Assembly (NCBI GenBank): GCA_003427395.1 | Contig: BFEA01001028.1 | Span: 146,655 to 174,363, forward strand | DNA: 27,709 nucleotides | From: Chara braunii | Lineage: Eukaryota > Streptophyta > Charophyceae > Charales > Characeae | Reading direction: 5' to 3' | Part shown: piece after piece, positions 8,057 through 17,046 of the stretch | How the letters are laid out: every line of letters begins with the position of its first letter | Numbering within the stretch: the stretch's first letter is position 1 | Made by a program: the position numbers and the translations under genes | The notes under the pieces: generated by a model | What the model saw: only the letters and a program-made list of their open reading frames with translations | Told to the model about the DNA's origin: nothing | Databases searched by the model: none

Positions 8057-9003
8057 AACATAGGATTCGTGAAAACATAACAAAACAAATTGTTAGGTTT
8101 GCACGAAATTTATTCATGATTTTGATAGTACGTTTTTCAGGTCTCCTCCAGGAACAAAATTCTACGTGAAGTGAAACATCCGCAAAAAAAAAAACAGAAA
8201 ATTATATTTTCATAACTACTGGAAGGGGGGAGAAAAAAACGGTTTTTTTCATAAAAAATTGCGATCTGGTGAAGCACCGTAGGTTCAAGAACTGAAATAT
8301 CCTGATTTTTTGTTATCCAAAAAAATTGTGTTTATAGTCCTATAAGATGTGTAGCACGATGGATTTATTCGGGGGGTTTTCAAACGCGCAAACATATTCT
8401 CCTGCTCGTGAATTCGTTCGCTTGAACATTGTTTCCTATACATGGGCGAATATATTATTTTTTATTGTTTTTTTTTTTTTTCCCTATATTTTTATTTTAA
8501 ACTCGTGTTTGGCTAAGAATTTCAAGGTGTCTCCGAGGCAAAAATTGTTTGTATTCTTATTTTAAATTACATATATTTTTTGATAAGGGTTTTATTGTTA
8601 AGTTCAAAAGTGATTTATAGTCCTATAAATGATTTTGTGTAGAGCTTGACTTTTACCTAACTGCGGAAACTGACTTATAGTCCTATAAATGAGTATTCAC
8701 CAAAACACGTTTTTTTTTACATCTTTCAAGTTTGTCTTGTCATCCTTAAAAATTACCCTGATTGAACTTAGTTTTTTTGCCAATCTACTAAGAATGACTT
8801 ATAGTCATATAAAAACATTTTGTTAGGAAGAGTTTTCTTGCACATTTTGAGGAACGCTAGATTTTTCACCTGATTTTTTGCCTCTCTTTTTGTATAAAAA
8901 CGCTCTCTTTTTGTGTAAAAAAAAACAGTTTGACTTTTACTTTTTCATTCTATAAGAAATGTTCGGTTTTCTCTGATTGTGAGGTTTTCACAAATCCCCT
9001 GTT
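8057..9003. mobile_element. Non-autonomous DNA transposon-like insert in gag B (~947 bp)
   Basis: AT-rich sequence without a convincing gene that splits gag. The ends are inverted repeats: AACATAGGATTCGTGAAAAC at 8057-8076 pairs with 8984-9003 at 17 of 20 positions. The target TTTA is duplicated on both sides (8053-8056 and 9004-9007). The insert plus one target copy is 951 bases, a multiple of three, and gag continues in the same frame on the far side, which fixes the boundaries well. The superfamily is not clear. It carries four copies of a TTATAG-N2-TATAA-type inverted motif. Confidence 0.8.
8332..8812. repeat. Four TTATAGTCCTATAA inverted motifs inside the insert
   Basis: Near-perfect copies at 8332-8345, 8615-8628, 8675-8688 and 8799-8812 (the last TTATAGTCATATAA), three of them preceded by TGAY. 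Each is a 6-bp inverted repeat with a two-base spacer. Clustered dyad motifs in a non-autonomous element could be binding sites for its transposase; this is inference. Confidence 0.7.
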
Positions 9004-9007
9004 TTTA

Positions 9008-10105
9008 CCGAATGTTTGTGAAAAGAGAGCGAGGTGAGCAAGTAGGAAGAGATTTGTTCATCGACGTACTTCGCAGCAGAACGATGAGTGTGAAACTGCG
9101 AAAACAGTTCTCCCCCAACAATCATACGCTGCAACAGATCATGGCCGCTGCAAAAGAGATGGAGCGAAAGTTTGGTGCGAGTTTCCTCGAAGGGGAAGAT
9201 TACCCTAGGGAAGGAGACTCGTCTAAATTAGCCATGGCTAAGGCTGAGCTGGCCGCGTTGCAAAACAGGGGTTTGTATCCGGACCTGTCACCTATTTAGA
9301 GTAGATTACCCCTAAACGGTCAGTCCCAAGTGTGATTGCCAACGTACCCGCTCCCGTGATGACAGTGCCCCCACCCCCAATTGAAAATCCCGCACGATCA
9401 AACGATTTGACCGCCTTGCTCGAAATGACCAAAACATTGGTTAATTTGATTCAAGAGAACAAGAAGGAGCAGCGGGAACACAATGCTCAAATCGAGGTTA
9501 CGATGAGATCGATGCGACCCATCGCAGTGCGTGTCGCGCCGATCCAACACGGATTGGCTCCGGCACCGCCTCCTGCAGGGATCCCGGGCAATCCGAATGT
9601 CTGCTACACGTGTCACCAACCAGGGCACATAGCATGGGATTGCCCTCACCGGCCCCCGCAACAAAGAGTCGGAGCCGCACCAGTAGTTGCAACACCAATC
9701 GCTAACGGGCCAAGACGGGTAGGAGCATTGACAGAAGAAGTAGAGGGAAGCGGAACCACATTAGCAACAATGGAAGAAGCTGCACAACTTATTCTATTAG
9801 ATCAGTATGTAACACTGGGATATCCGGAGCTTGGAATGATTGGTACGATCAGACCCGCGCCTGAACAACGAGAGGTGGCAGTGTGGCGACCTTCTCTAGG
9901 GGAGATGGAGTCGGGAGGACCCACTTTCGTCACGGGGGAAATCGATGTTCTGAACATCGTACGAGCCTTAGATCACCGAATCCCCCTTCCTGTCGGTCAT
10001 CTGCTTTCGATATCAGAACAGGCCAGCGAGAGAATGCTACAGCACTGCAAAGCAAATCGGAAACGGTTTGCTCTTACCCGAGCAGCAAACACAAAAACGA
10101 AATGA
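9008..10105 (+). pseudogene. Gag, C-terminal part with CCHC zinc knuckle (copy B)
   Basis: Gag resumes after the insert with RDLFIDVLRSR (copy C: RDLFIDHLRSP), then a Lys/Glu-rich helical stretch to a TAG at 9297-9299. Frame changes near 9300-9330 and continues through 9332-10105. The nucleocapsid zinc knuckle CYTCHQPGHIAWDC (9602-9643) has perfect C-x2-C-x4-H-x4-C spacing and would bind genomic RNA. Downstream, a block with GMIGTIRP, FVTGEIDVLNIV, LDHRIPLPVGHLLSIS and LQHCKANRKRF matches copy C and links gag to protease. It stops at TGA 10103-10105; the protease lies in another frame. Confidence 0.83.
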
Positions 10106-10173
10106 CCAATACCGGACGAAAATACCGCAGGTACTTCTGATCCCATACGCATAGGACTAATCCAAAAAGATGA

Positions 10174-10718
10174 TCCGTGGAATGCGACATTGAGGTATGG
10201 GGAATTCCATATAATGCTATCATCGGTTCAGGAGCCGCTGTGTTGGCTATTTCATTACAGGTAGTGGAGAGAGCGGGAAGAAAGAACGATCTGATCATGC
10301 TCACAGAAAAAGATCAGCTCGTCCCGGCAGATGAAGAAAAGATCAAAACAGTGGGGTGAATGACTAGCATTGCTTTCCGATTAGGGAAGATGCATGCTTT
10401 GGGTGACGTCGTGGTATTAGATGTCAACACTTACAACGTTCTTTTTGGCCTTCCCGCCCTGGTAGCACTAGGGACGAATCTGGACTTTGAAAGACGATCG
10501 ATTGTCCTCCGAAATACAGGTGGGAAACCCTATGTTGTACCAATGAGACTGAACCTTCGTATTACCGCTAACATAGCCCCACGAGTTTCTCCCGCGATGA
10601 CGGGGACTCTTCGCGTGATTACCTGGGACAACGGGCAGACATCCTAGGACGCAGACAGCAACGATGATGATGATGATCTCGTAATCCTGGAGATGGCACA
10701 AGAACGTAGCCATTACCC
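10174..10718 (+). pseudogene. Aspartic protease (copy B), catalytic Asp lost
   Basis: Retroviral-type protease that would cleave Gag-Pol. It aligns with copy C (21286-21690): VWGIPYNAIIGSGAAVLAIS against VWGKPFNALIDTGSSAMVI, then YNVLFGLPALVALG and GGKPYVVPMRLNLRI. The catalytic Asp-Thr-Gly triplet is Gly-Ser-Gly here (10225-10233), so the enzyme cannot work. A TGA interrupts it at 10357. Protease is in the -1 frame relative to the preceding gag block. At the position of the copy C gag/pro stop, copy B has an ordinary Glu codon. Coding ends at TAG 10646, beyond which the sequence is duplicated by an artefact. Confidence 0.8.
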
Positions 10719-10949
10719 CTGTCTCTTATACACATCTAGATGTGTATAAGAGACAGACCCTATGTTGTACCAATGAGACTGAACCTTCGTATTACCGCTA
10801 ACATAGCCCCACGAGTTTCTCCCGCGATGACGGGGACTCTTCGCGTGATTACCTGGGACAACGGGCAGACATCCTAGGACGCAGACAGCAACGATGATGA
10901 TGATGATCTCGTAATCCTGGAGATGGCACAAGAACGTAGCCATTACCCC
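10527..10949. repeat. Perfect 192-bp direct duplication around an adaptor (artefact)
   Basis: 10527-10718 and 10757-10948 appear identical base for base, separated only by the 38-bp mosaic-end junction. Everything else in this window is diverged, so a perfect duplicate around synthetic sequence is best read as one locus assembled twice. Confidence 0.9.
10719..10756. other. Tn5/Nextera mosaic-end junction adaptor contamination
   Basis: CTGTCTCTTATACACATCT (10719-10737) is followed directly by its reverse complement (10738-10756). This is the 19-bp Tn5 mosaic end in the head-to-head form made by Nextera mate-pair circularisation. Its minus-strand translation includes VSYTHLDVYKRQ, a known hallmark of this contaminant in predicted proteins. 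It is not part of the organism's genome. Confidence 0.97.
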
Positions 10950-11012
10950 GTGCAACGGACAAATACTAAAGCGTTGAGCAGGACTAACCAAGATTTGCAA
11001 AGAACACAGGCT
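10949..11012 (+). other. Last recognisable piece of copy B internal region
   Basis: Short sequence after the duplicated block, before the hAT-like end at 11013. No RT, RNase H or integrase of copy B follows, so copy B is truncated here. Confidence 0.45.
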
Positions 11013-11210
11013 CTATGAAACACCCGCGGACACGTCCGTGGGGTCGAGCTCGGATGGCGGATGCATATGCGGCCGCCTCCGCGGCTGGCCTTGTCCGCAG
11101 CACAGACGTGATTTTACCAGAATTTTCCTGAATTAAAAAATAGGTAAAATATATATATATATATATATGGGGTTGTAGGGAATTTTAAGCCCTACAACCC
11201 CATATTTGTT
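11013..11210 (+). mobile_element. hAT-like left end, partial copy
   Basis: Begins CTATGAAACACCCGCGGAC and follows the same course as the left part of the element at 12454: a GCGGAC(A/G)CGTCC(G/A) palindrome, GGGGTC(G/A)AGCTCGGA, then an AT-rich interior and a GGGTTTGTAG-like word. I could not find its right end, so the copy is truncated or rearranged. It cuts off the copy B internal region. Confidence 0.6.
11165..11205. repeat. 16-bp perfect hairpin (ATATGGGGTTGTAGGG)
   Basis: ATAT plus GGGGTTGTAGGG (11165-11180), a 9-base loop, then the exact complement (11190-11205). It follows an (AT)n run. It may be the tip of a small foldback element. Confidence 0.8.
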
Positions 11211-11386
11211 TTTTTGGAATCCGACTTTGTTTAGGATTTTTAAAAAATAAAAAATTAAATTGGATTTAAAGCTAGGCTACCAGTCGGGACGCTCGGGTCC
11301 CGGGTGGCCAGCCTGTACAAGGATCAGGTAAGGTCCCAGCAAAAAAAAAAAAAAAAAAAAACCTCCAAAAATTCTGAAAAATTCTC
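11206..11386. other. AT-rich spacer with poly-A, no gene
   Basis: Includes a poly-A run of about 20 bases (11341-11360) and a degenerate copy of the hairpin motif described at 13741 (around 11287-11312). No coding sequence is seen. Confidence 0.4.
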
Positions 11387-12238
11387 TTCGATATTGGGTA
11401 GGCGGGACGATCCCTTCCCCCACGCACCTAAACGGGAAGGAGTTCCGACAACACATCGAAAAATCCCCCTTGCCGGTTAGACGCGCGCGGAAGAATTCCA
11501 TTACCCTGCGATGACAAGATGACGTACTCGAGAGACTCGAATTCGTCGTTGGATCTGGAGTATTTCGACCCCTAGGTGAAAGAGTGTCTCAGACGAAGGC
11601 GCCCGAAATTCCCCTGCCTAACCGAGAATCGATTGTGCCCCAGGGAGTTTCACTGTGCCACCATCAGCGATCCGAGGTGGCCCGATTTTCCCACTTCGGA
11701 CAACACCCATTACTTCATATCCCCCGACTTCGTTGTTATCGCTACTAACTTCCTTCCCTTCCGTCTCCTCCTCCCGCATCACCAACTCACGGTGGTACCG
11801 TGGAATTCCATCGCTCCGTACTGGCCCCGCACGCCTTGCGAAAATTGCCGGCGGCGCAGTAACCGACGAGCCCCTGAAACTAGAGGGCCTAACCAAAACG
11901 CGCGACGACAGACGCCACGTGCCTGCACCCAAAGGACCGGCTCATCGGAATCGCAACCATCCCAGACGGACCTCTCCTCGAACCACCGCCATCAAGACAG
12001 GCGGATCGGACGACCTTGAAAGCAGCGTGCATGTCATCTGCATTACGCCGCACGATATAGAACGCCAGAAGACCGGAAGAAACTTGCCCTTAGCCCTATT
12101 GCACCCGTGCCCCTGAAACCCTGCCACAGGAGATCTCAGTTCTGAGCTGGGACTCCACCCCCACACCCCTTTTCACACCCTTTTCACACTTCCAGGCCCA
12201 CATCCCACTCCGATCAGGAAGTCGCTCTGGGCGTGAGG
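11387..12238 (+). mobile_element. LTR fragment B' (right-hand ~850 bp of an LTR)
   Basis: Highly similar to 6659-7517 throughout, including ORF L. It has the same TTCGATAT(T/C)GGGTAGG start and the same GGCGTGAGG end, where homology ceases. No primer-binding sequence follows, so it is a 3' or solo LTR piece. The upstream promoter half of the LTR is missing. Confidence 0.85.
11519..12019 (+). pseudogene. ORF L (LTR fragment B'), 166 codons, one internal stop
   Basis: ATG 11519 begins MTYSRDSNSSLDLEYFDP; a TAG (11573) then stands where copy B has Trp. After it the frame is open to TGA 12017-12019. It contains CLTENRLCPREFHCATISDP, the core LLLPHHQLTVVPWNSIAPYW, a PRTPCENC motif and an Arg/Gln/Ser-rich basic tail. 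The best-preserved version of L in the window. No membrane segment or known domain is seen. It lies entirely inside LTR sequence. Confidence 0.55.
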
Positions 12239-12350
12239 CTGGGCGTCACATGGGTACTCACCGACACATGATATTTGCAGGGGCAATGCTGCTGCAGCCT
12301 GCAACACCGTCATGGCAGTGACATTACTTTGTTGCACCAGCTGCACGACA
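12239..12350. other. Unassigned spacer
   Basis: Non-LTR sequence flanking the B' fragment. No gene or repeat was recognised apart from CTGCTGCAGCCTGCA-type words. Confidence 0.35.
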
Positions 12351-13105
12351 AGGAACACCATGGTGACCAGCCAATCTTCCAAATCGCCATCAACACTGCA
12401 CGCTTGAATGCAATCCATGTCCGCCACCCCCCACCCCCCTCACACCGCAGAAGCTATGAAACACTCGCGGACGCGTCCGCGGGGTCAAGCTCGGAGGGCG
12501 GACGTGATCACGGTCGCCGCGGCTCCGGCCGCGGTTGGGTGCGGCCGCGACTTTCAGGAATTTTTTGTGACCTTAAAAATTTATCAAAAAACAAAACAAA
12601 AAATATGGGTTTGTAGATCTTTTCGAGATCTAAATTGCGCAATTTTTTATTTTATTTTTTGACTTCTTCTTCGAATTTTAAGAATTCAAAAACTAATTTT
12701 CCTGTGGCAAAAACTGTTTGTTTGTTTTTTTACCAAAAAACAAACATGAAACGTATGTGATTTTTTATTTTAAATTCAGTAACGTTTTTGGATATGACCA
12801 CAAGGCAAACGTTGTTCAGTATATTTTTCTGCATAACATATTTTGTTTTCAGAATTTTTTGAATTTTTTTTTTTGTTTTTCATGGCCGCGGACCGCGGAC
12901 ACGTCCGCGGATGGCCGCCGCCGAGGGGGATTCGTAGCGCAGAAGTGATTGACAGCAGGATCGGTCTGGTAAGAAACACCATGGTGACCATCTAATCTTC
13001 CAAATCGCCATCAACAGCGGACACTTGAATGCAATCCATGTCCGCACCACCCCCCCCACCCCCCTCACACCGCAGAAGTGATTGACAGCAGGATCCATCT
13101 GGAAA
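12351..13105. repeat. 129-bp tandem repeat, two copies, split by an insertion
   Basis: Each unit runs A(G/A)AACACCATGGTGACCA, AATCTTCCAAATCGCCATCAA, AATGCAATCCATGTCCGC, a C-rich stretch, then CACACCGCAGAAG and TGATTGACAGCAGGATC. Copy 1 is 12351-12453 plus 12946-12971; copy 2 is 12972-13100. The distance between copies is 621 bases, or 129 once the hAT-like insertion and one target duplicate are removed. Copy 2 therefore shows the empty site. Confidence 0.85.
12454..12937. mobile_element. hAT-like non-autonomous transposon, 484 bp, 8-bp TSD
   Basis: Flanked by the 8-bp direct repeat CGCAGAAG (12446-12453 and 12938-12945). The uninterrupted site is present in the neighbouring tandem repeat (13071-13078), which proves an insertion. 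Termini are short inverted repeats: CTATGAAAC at the left, and CTACGAATC read inward from the right. Both ends carry a CCGCGGAC(G/A)CGTCCGCGG palindrome (near 12467-12483 and 12892-12910). The interior is AT-rich without coding capacity. An 8-bp duplication is typical of hAT transposition. Confidence 0.85.
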
Positions 13106-14072
13106 GAAACAAACACCTGCGGAGGAAGAAGGCGATGGAGTAGCAGTGGTGGTGGTAAACTATAGGATGCACACGAACCCCCTTTCGCTATAACCGGTCT
13201 GTCAGTTTCATCGTTGCGAAAGCCTGTGGTCCTTTTGCCTGTGACGCTGTGGAGGGAAAATTGGGCCATTCTTCAAAAACGGGCAACGGTCCCACCACCC
13301 AATCGACAAAACATAACAACACAGGTCACACACTGTTGTCCGGGTATAAACCTGGTTCGGGGTCCATGTAGGCTGGTGGTCCGCGAAAGGAAAATATTCC
13401 TATTGCCGACAGCGTGCCCTTTGGCCCTGCGTCTTGGCGCGGGGACTGTGGGGTCTCCTTTCGAAAGTGGCCGTTTGCACCGAGGGCCATTTCCTGGAAA
13501 CCGCTTTCCAATTCCAGGCCTTTGCCTCAAACCTGTGGGGTCCACCTCTTAGTCCTGGACACCACAGCACAATTCTCGGAAAAATGCCTGATTCCAGAAA
13601 TCCGAGTTGAAACTGTTTTGCTCAAAATGACGGGACCCCACAGGCGAAACCGTTTGCCGCAAAGTCGTGCCCATTATTTCCAAAACAGGAGAAGTCGGAC
13701 CGGTTGGCCCGGAAGTTGGGGTGTGTCCTGTTAAGGAGTACTGGGCCCGATTTCCAGCTTGACGGGACCACGGGACGCTGGGGTGGACACTGGGCCCTAT
13801 TCCCAGCTTGTAATAACAAGGGGACCACAAAAAAAAAAGAAAAAAAAGAAGAAAGAAAGTTCACGCCGAGTGGTCTTTCCCCTGTCTTAGGGGCTCGCTG
13901 CACTACTCTAGATTTGAGCTTTTTCTTGAGTGCGGCATGGCTGCTCTTACTCAAGAAATGGGTGCTCCAAAACCTGTTCTACAGCTGTCAAAATGACTCT
14001 AGAAAAGTAATAACTTGGCTTTAGATTTGTCAGAGCGTGTTGGTCCTTCTCACCCTAGATTGATCTAGAGCA
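13106..14072. other. Gene-free DNA, mostly unassigned
   Basis: No protein homology or RNA gene was recognised on either strand. It contains two copies of the CTGGR...YCCAG hairpin motif (13741, 13790) and an A-rich run (13829-13858). Open frames here have no consistent features and look accidental. Confidence 0.4.
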
Positions 14073-14090
14073 CCGGCCTGCAAAGGCCGG
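14073..14090. repeat. Small perfect hairpin CCGGCC-N6-GGCCGG
   Basis: CCGGCC, a 6-base loop TGCAAA, then GGCCGG, directly before the 75-bp tandem repeat. No function can be assigned. Confidence 0.6.
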
Positions 14091-14097
14091 CATTTTT

Positions 14098-14243
14098 AGG
14101 GAGGTTCAGAGGACCCTTGAAAGGCCTCGGTTTTCCTAGAGTGGGCCTTGAGTCTGGACGGACTTTTTTTTTAGGGAGGTCCAGAGGACCCTTGAAACGC
14201 CTTGGTTTTCCTAGAGTAGGCCTTGAGTCTGGAGGGACATCCC
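14098..14243 (+). repeat. 75-bp tandem duplication
   Basis: AGGGAGGT(T/C)CAGAGGACCC, then CTTGAAA(G/C)GCCT(C/T)GGTTTT, CCTAGAGT(G/A)GGCCTTGAG and TCTGGA(C/G)GGAC occur at 14098 and again at 14173. Confidence 0.85.
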
Positions 14244-15007
14244 AGGCTGGTGCTGTCCCGTAGTGAAATGGCCAAACTCAGAAAGTGAGGGAGCAACTTT
14301 AGCTTTTCTAGAGTCTAGAGCTAGGGCCTCTCTGCAGTACTCTAGACTCTCGAAGTTTCGAGAGACTAAGTGGGTTGTTGCTGCACTTACTCTCTATGAG
14401 GAAAGTCTCGAAACGTGATCGAGAGCTGTCAGAAGGCACGCTAAAACGTCGAGAGTCACTCGCCTGCAAAACACGAATTTGCAAGTGTGCCTGCCGACCG
14501 GCTGGTTTTTCGAGAGTGGACCTCCTGCCCCGGTGGCCAGACCAGCCTGGCGTAGTCCCGTAGGGTATACAAAACTTGTCGGGGTTTAGAGAGTGCATCT
14601 AGTGAAACAGGTTCTAGGGTAAGTGCAGCGACGGCAGGTATTTCAAGAGTCTCTCCTCTCTGACAATGCTAGTCAAACTCTCCGAGAGTCGAAAGTAGTG
14701 CAGCGAGCCCCCCAGTGCTGCGATGTTTAGGACTTTTGGTGACTCTGACAGGTCTAGAACGACTCTAGAAAAATTTTCACGAGTCTAGAGTAGTGCAGCG
14801 AGCCCCTTAGGGCATACTCACACTGGCACTTTATGGTTGCTCTCCCTCCGGTGTCCGAGCCTTCGCCCTGCCTCCCCCCTGTAGTCTACTTGAGGCTGCC
14901 CCCGCTGTCCATGGTCCCTTCTCCTGCTCCCTCCCTTCCCCTGATCCCTTCTGGTCTCCTCTGCTCCTTCGGTACCTCCTTTGTCTGTTTACCCCCGTTC
15001 ATCTCGG
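14244..15007. other. Gene-free DNA rich in TCTAGAG/TCGAGAG words
   Basis: Many near-palindromic TCTAGA(G) and CTCTCGA/TCGAGAG words (14305-14365, 14400-14450, 14640-14800), including CTCGAAGTTTCGAG (14352-14365), and two near-copies of AGTAGTGCAGCGAGCCCC (14694 and 14788). No coding support is seen. Confidence 0.45.
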
Positions 15008-15394
15008 CCCTTCAATACGAGCTTAGCCTAATGGTCAGCAGAAGGACAGCAGCAGACGGATACACAGCAGGTAGGATTAGATGAACAGCGCTGGTCTGGC
15101 TCATTTCCCATTGGAGGTCTCAAATATATAGAGGGCCAGAAGGATAGCAGGTGGCTGTCCCCGTCAATACAAGCTTAGCTTAACGGACAGCAGAGACACA
15201 GTGGCAGATGGATAGACTGCAGGTTAGGTTGGATAAACAGAACTGTATGGTCCGTCTCAGCCTGTGTGACCAAACAAAAGAGGCGACGGAATGGACAGCA
15301 GAGACACAGCGGCAGATGGATACACTGCAGGCTAGATTGGATAAACAGAACGGCATGGTCCGTCTCAGCCTGGGTGTCCCTCAGCCAGGCAGCC
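15008..15394 (+). repeat. Tandem repeat array, ~108/152-bp units
   Basis: Three related units. TCAATAC(G/A)AGCTTAGC(C/T)TAA begins units 1 and 2 (15012 and 15164). GGACAGCAGAGACACAG(T/C)GGC begins matching blocks at 15185 and 15293 (period 108), each continuing to GGTCCGTCTCAGCCTG. Unit 1 is the most diverged. The duplicated frame LDKQNxMVRLSL follows from the DNA repeat and is not evidence of a gene. Confidence 0.8.
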
Positions 15395-15905
15395 CAGGGT
15401 AGGCAGGGATGTTAGACTCGGGGCATGGGACGCATCCCAGGGTAGGCAAGGATGTTATACGCGGACAAGGGACGCTGGACCCGGTTTCCAGCACTCGGGC
15501 GTCTGACTGTTTTTTGGGCAAGATATTGTTCTGCAAACTTTCTGTTAAATTACTGAAAACTTCCTGTAGATGGGACGCTGGACGCCAGGAGGACAGTAGG
15601 AGGGGCGCAGGAGTTAGGGGAGGGAGGGAGGCCCCACCGGTGCCCCCCGGTGGGTCTCCCGCCAGTACCCGACGACTCTGCAGGGTAAGTAGGAAGGAAA
15701 AGGTCAGATATGGGACACTGGACCCGGTTTCCAGCCATATGGCGTCACCCTCATAACTGTACTGTTATGAACAGATGTATTTATGGGATGCTGGGCCCGG
15801 TTCCCAGCAGGTGATGCTCCCCACCAATAGATGGAGCGGCCCGCCAGGCAAAGCCTCAATCCCGGTGGTTCTCTTACCACCACCAGGATAGAGGACTTGT
15901 ACAAG
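15395..15905. other. Gene-free DNA before assembly gap
   Basis: Contains three of the five hairpin motifs. Nothing else was recognised. Confidence 0.4.
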
Positions 15906-15999
15906 NNNNNNNNNNNNNNNNNNNNNNNNNNNNNNNNNNNNNNNNNNNNNNNNNNNNNNNNNNNNNNNNNNNNNNNNNNNNNNNNNNNNNNNNNNNNNN
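15906..15999. other. Assembly gap (94 N)
   Basis: A run of N followed at once by ten A's. The true length and content are unknown, and sequence on its two sides may not be contiguous. Confidence 0.95.
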
Positions 16000-16459
16000 A
16001 AAAAAAAAAGGTCAGCATAGCATCAACAAGCAATGTACATTCCGATACATACAAGATGGCACGAAGTGGCACAGCGAAAATCTTTAAAGAGAAGATCTGA
16101 TCTGATTTGGACTGACCCGACATCCATCATACATCGCACATGTGAGGGGGAGGAGGGACCGCAAACACAGAAGAAAGGTCCCTCCTTTACAAACATACAT
16201 GGGGAGATACCACGGATGAGAGATGGGGGGCGGAGAGACTAGACGAAGGAACAGGAGTCGAGAGAGTAGACCAAGATCGCAATAGTGAAGTCCCAAAAAT
16301 AGTCCCTTGCCGAGTGTCCAATCAATGTCTGTCCCAAAATGTCGAATCAGATCCTGGGCAATGTGCCCAACCTAACCTCTGCCTGTATTCCCTACTGATA
16401 TCCGCTCTTACTCTCGTAGCTGAAGAAGAAGGTAAGGAAGAGAAGGAAGAAGGAGAGCG
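16000..16459. other. Unassigned DNA ending in a polypurine run
   Basis: No gene is seen. 16420-16459 is nearly all purine (GAAGAAGAAGG, then GGAAGAGAAGGAAG). It abuts the inferred start of the copy C LTR, the position of a polypurine tract in an LTR element, but such a tract belongs before a 3' LTR and no gene Z sequence lies upstream. It may be chance or the stub of a tandem element. Confidence 0.35.
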
Positions 16460-17012
16460 TGTGACGACCCACTTCCCGACCCTGTGCCATCTTTCGTACC
16501 CTTTCTTTTGATCATATCAACCCAGGAAAGCCCCGTTTTGATTTCTTACTTTCGGGTGCCGCATTTTCCTTTTTTTTAGAGCTTTTTTGACCACTGAGTT
16601 CTGCTTTTTCTTTTTGCAAAGTCGGAAAATACATGGGAATTTACGTGCGCCTTAGTGAGCGCACTGGGAATTGGGCTCAGCAGTTGGGAATTCCAGGATA
16701 AGCAGAACTTCGACGTGTCCTTTTTGATGTGTGAATGTTCCTGGGCGCATCAGGGAAACTCTCGGAATTTTGCGTGAATAACGAATAAGCATAGGATTTT
16801 CTTTTCCCGCGTCACCTTTTTGCGCGCGAATATGGTGATTTCAATTTTGAATTAGGATAGGAGCCAGCTGCAACTGTTCAGTGCCTTTTTCTTTTTTTTG
16901 TTGACGGCGCCGTGCATGCAAAAGCTTCCTCCTTTCTGTCCCCTGCATCGCCCCCTCCCGCGCCTCCTTTCCCTTCTCCCTCCTTTTTCTCTCTCCCAGT
17001 AACTGTTTTCCT

Positions 17013-17016
<4 letters not shown>

Positions 17017-17044
<28 letters not shown>
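17017..17044 (+). repeat. CT microsatellite in LTR C (short)
   Basis: (CT)n of about 28 bases upstream of the TATA box. Confidence 0.9.

Positions 17045-17046
<2 letters not shown>

Larger units (their letters stand above)
13741..15808 (+). repeat. Dispersed 18-bp hairpin motif, five copies
   Basis: Copies at 13741-13758, 13790-13807, 15475-15492, 15718-15735 and 15791-15808, usually preceded by GGGAYRC or similar. The pattern is CTGG(A/G)CCC(N)(A/G)TT(T/C)CCAGC. The fifth pair of the stem covaries: A with T at 15475 and 15718, G with C at 13790 and 15791, and G opposite T at 13741. A degenerate relative lies near 11287 and a truncated one near 15571. Confidence 0.7.

Noticed and set aside
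8347-8565. Hydrophobic 72-aa frame inside the gag B insert
   Set aside because: Its hydrophobicity follows from T-rich DNA; no homologue in the window, no motif.
10713-11000. Minus-strand 95-aa frame matching 10468-10713
   Set aside because: Created by the adaptor and the artefactual duplication.
14073-14090. CCGGCC hairpin as a transcription terminator
   Set aside because: Eukaryotic context with no gene upstream; followed by only five T's.
15208-15402. Small protein with two LDKQNxMVRLSL repeats
   Set aside because: The repeat is in the DNA, with no third-position bias visible and no support elsewhere.
13106-15905. tRNA, rRNA or other structured RNA gene
   Set aside because: No cloverleaf, box A/B pair or rRNA signature recognised on either strand; hairpins seen are short repeats.
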